Shown: piece by piece, positions 51,409 through 52,980 of the stretch | Layout: each line of letters begins with the position of its first letter | Numbering within the stretch: position 1 is the first letter of the stretch | Source of the DNA: an uncultured Pirellulaceae bacterium | GTDB lineage: Bacteria; Planctomycetota; Planctomycetia; Pirellulales; Pirellulaceae | NCBI GenBank assembly: GCA_937928215.1 | Contig: CALFWL010000068.1 | Location: forward strand, 1-52,980 | Direction of reading: 5' to 3' | DNA: 52,980 nt | The notes under the pieces: generated by a model | What the model was told of the DNA's origin: nothing | Database searches by the model: none | The model's input: the letters and a program-made list of their open reading frames with translations, nothing else | Translations under genes and position numbers: made by a program

Positions 51409-51445
51409 AAACCGTTTGAGTCTTCGATGAAAACTCAAACGGTTT
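51409..51445 (-). terminator. Intrinsic terminator of the cold-shock gene
   Basis: ACTCAAACGGTTT pairs with AAACCGTTTGAGT over 13 positions, and the T-run lies on the minus strand (complement of TAAAAAA at 51404-51410). It ends transcription of the minus-strand cold-shock gene. Confidence 0.85.
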
Positions 51446-51471
51446 AGCTGAACCATTGTTCGGCGATTGAA

Positions 51472-51669
51472 TTAGTCCAACAATCGGACTGCTTCGGCGC
51501 GAGGACCCTTGGGACCCTGGCCTTCCGAATACTCGACCTTCTGGCCTTCACGGAGACTGTCGTAGGTCGCTCCTTCCAGAGACGAGTGATGGAAGAAAAT
51601 ATCTCCACGCTCACCCTGAATGAAACCAAAACCTTTGTCAGTCAACTTTTTAATCGTACCCTGCGGCAT
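51472..51669 (-). CDS. Cold-shock domain protein
   Basis: The 65-residue protein is a CspA-type OB-fold nucleic-acid chaperone, with RNP1 GFGFIQGE and RNP2 DIFFHHSS. It starts at ATG 51669 with GAGGAG 8 bases upstream; five residues could be added upstream by an alternative start. The order GTIKKLTDKGFGFIQ is canonical. It binds single-stranded RNA/DNA in the cytoplasm. A perfect intrinsic terminator follows its stop by 26 bases. Confidence 0.95.
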   Translation of the reverse strand: MPQGTIKKLTDKGFGFIQGERGDIFFHHSSLEGATYDSLREGQKVEYSEGQGPKGPRAEAVRLLD

Positions 51670-52059
51670 TCCGCCACTCCTCAAAACAAAAACGTAAATA
51701 TCTCAGGCCAAGTCGAACAGCTTTCAATCGTCCTTCCGCTGAACAAATCTCGTCGCGGTGCACTTGAACTCACTGGCCCGATTGTAAGCCAGTCGCAAGG
51801 GAAAAGCAAACTACATTAACAATAATTCAAGGGAGGGCTTTCCCGTGCGTTCGGGGGAAAATCCGGTGTTCTTCGCGGAATCCCTTGTGCCATGCGCTGC
51901 AGACGATCAAACTCTGGACGTGCCCACAGTATAAAATACCGGATGTCGTTTCATTTCGGTCGCGTAGGACCGGCAATGGAACGTCTCCATGCGACAACTT
52001 GTTGGTCCGCAGGTTCTCGGGCCGCATTTCTTAAAATCCCGCCAATTCCGAAGTTCTAT
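51670..52059. other. Intergenic region
   Basis: No gene is visible. The left part is the leader of the minus-strand cold-shock gene; promoters for it and for the plus-strand HAD gene are expected here. Confidence 0.35.
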
Positions 52060-52671
52060 ATGCCCGACAACGCCGCCCACCCGAAAATACAGGGCCTGAT
52101 TTTCGATTGCGATGGGACCTTGGCCGACACGATGCCACTGCACTACGTTGCTTGGCGAGCAACACTGGATCGTTATAACGTCCCGTTGACTGAAGAGCGG
52201 TTTTACGCGATGGCCGGTCAGCCGACGGTGCACATCGTGCAGCGGCTGTTGGACGAAAATGGCGTGGACGACGACGCGAAGAGAATCGCGACCGAAAAAG
52301 AGCAGGCGTTTCTCGCTGTGCTGGACGATGTGGAACCGATCGAACCGATTGTCGCGATCGCACGTGAGCATCATGGACAGCTGCCAATGGGCGTTGGTTC
52401 CGGTTCTCGCCATGAGGTCGTTCTGAGAATCTTGAAATGTATTGGTCTCGAAGAGGTATTCGATTGTGTGGTGGGAGCCGAAGGCACTGCCAAGCATAAA
52501 CCGGAGCCGGATGTTTTTTTGGAGGTTGCTCGGCAACTGAAAGTCGCCCCAGAGCGTTGTCGTGTGTACGAAGATGCTGACCTAGGCGTGGAAGCGGCGA
52601 AACGAGCCAACATGGAGTGCTTTGACGTGCGAGACGTGCATACGCCTCGCCGGATCACGAACGTTGGCTGA
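52060..52671 (+). CDS. HAD-superfamily phosphatase (beta-phosphoglucomutase-like)
   Basis: The 203-residue protein has the HAD motifs in order: DCDGTLADTM (nucleophile Asp in DxDGTL), VGSGSRHEV (motif II, Ser), KHKPEPDVF (motif III, Lys) and YEDADLGVEAA (motif IV, EDAxxG). The cap region between motifs I and II is the helical beta-PGM type. ATG 52060 was chosen; the frame is open 56 codons further upstream but lacks protein-like sequence. It hydrolyses a small phosphomonoester or acts as a phosphoglucomutase; the substrate is unknown. Confidence 0.9.
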   Translation: MPDNAAHPKIQGLIFDCDGTLADTMPLHYVAWRATLDRYNVPLTEERFYAMAGQPTVHIVQRLLDENGVDDDAKRIATEKEQAFLAVLDDVEPIEPIVAIAREHHGQLPMGVGSGSRHEVVLRILKCIGLEEVFDCVVGAEGTAKHKPEPDVFLEVARQLKVAPERCRVYEDADLGVEAAKRANMECFDVRDVHTPRRITNVG

Positions 52672-52980
52672 TCCGGAGACGCGGCTTGGATGCCAAACCA
52701 TAAATGGGGTGCGGACGGAGCCGTCCCGTCCCGTCCCGCGATCGGGAGGGCGCGGCTCCGCCCAAGCCGAATTCAATGACACGCCCAAACCAATGATTGG
52801 TGCAGACGAAGCCTTCCCCATCCGCGAAACGGGTGCGGACGGAGCCTTCCCCTGGGCTGATGAAAATGTTTTACCTCTGTTTTTTGGCACCTACGGCAGG
52901 GCTGCGGTTTTAAATTCACGGTATGCGATAGCCCGTTTCGCTGTATGCGTTTGTGCCAGATTGTCCTTGAGCCACGTTTT
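52672..52980. repeat. Intergenic region with GGTGCGGACGGAGCC-type repeats
   Basis: GGTGCGGACGGAGCC appears at 52708-52722 and 52832-52846 and, with two changes, at 52799-52813. It also occurs once in reverse at 45327-45341. The remaining sequence to the window end shows no supported gene; a minus-strand frame ending in TAG near 52891 is open to the edge and could be a gene tail, but is too short to judge. Confidence 0.7.

Overview
The window is a bacterial chromosome segment that looks planctomycetal, most likely Pirellulales (Rhodopirellula-like). This is inferred from family content: many exported hypothetical proteins, FG-GAP and AP2 proteins, a Tll0287-like haem protein, DUF3859, and short GGTGCGGACGGAGCC intergenic repeats. 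I see no rRNA, tRNA, CRISPR array, insertion sequence or prophage.

Layout. 1-956: 5' part of an exported Cys-rich protein (minus). 1165-4394: minus operon of a UbiA-type prenyltransferase, a TIM-barrel isomerase-like protein and a phosphodiesterase, resembling eboC-eboE-eboF, with a terminator-like hairpin in the leader. 4878-9168: three overlapping plus-strand genes forming a MotA/TolQ/ExbB-type motor with two different ExbD-like partners. 9589-13042: AP2-type protein, a lone SAM_HAT C-terminal domain, DUF3859, and a DNA cytosine methyltransferase with an N-terminal ribbon-helix-helix-like segment. 13126-18127: minus-strand redox block of a FAD/BFD/cytochrome-b fusion, an 11-haem cytochrome c, a Tll0287-like monohaem protein and a single-domain globin. 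18941-20620: outer-membrane porin. 20934-28306: minus-strand nitrate assimilation operon (DmsB-DmsC-like fusion, molybdopterin nitrate reductase, nitrite reductase, flavin/Fe-S reductase). 28970-35081: divergent nrtABCD-type nitrate ABC transporter plus a GAF-type protein. 35743-37317: VKOR-DsbA fusion. 37727-39271: FG-GAP lipoprotein with an in-frame UGA. 39247-44286: minus-strand siroheme/sulfate assimilation block (cysH, cysI, a CbiX-like chelatase, cobA) plus a deaminase. 45460-52671: DUF900 hydrolase, a heavy-metal-associated lipoprotein with two in-frame UGAs, nadA, an exported protein, a nuclease-like lipoprotein, a cold-shock protein and a HAD phosphatase.

How it works together. Nitrate would cross the outer membrane (porin 18941-20620 is a candidate) and be imported by NrtABCD. 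It would be reduced by NasA, wired to the quinone pool through the DmsBC-like fusion, and then by siroheme NirA. Sulfite reductase also needs siroheme, and CobA and the CbiX-like protein in the sulfur block can supply it.

Most striking observation. Two separate exported lipoprotein genes carry in-frame UGA codons that do not look like ordinary stops. In the heavy-metal-associated protein both UGAs fall exactly where the two metal-binding cysteines belong (GMx-U-xxx-U), followed by two hairpins, each at a bacterial-SECIS-like distance from one UGA. In the FG-GAP protein a UGA-Cys pair lies between VCBS repeats and is followed by a long hairpin with a GU loop 20 nt away. I propose both as selenoproteins; genome-level evidence for selA/selB/selC/selD is outside this window. 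The motor with one Asp-bearing and one Asp-less ExbD-like subunit, and the NirB-like FAD/BFD/cytochrome-b fusion, are the next most unusual systems.
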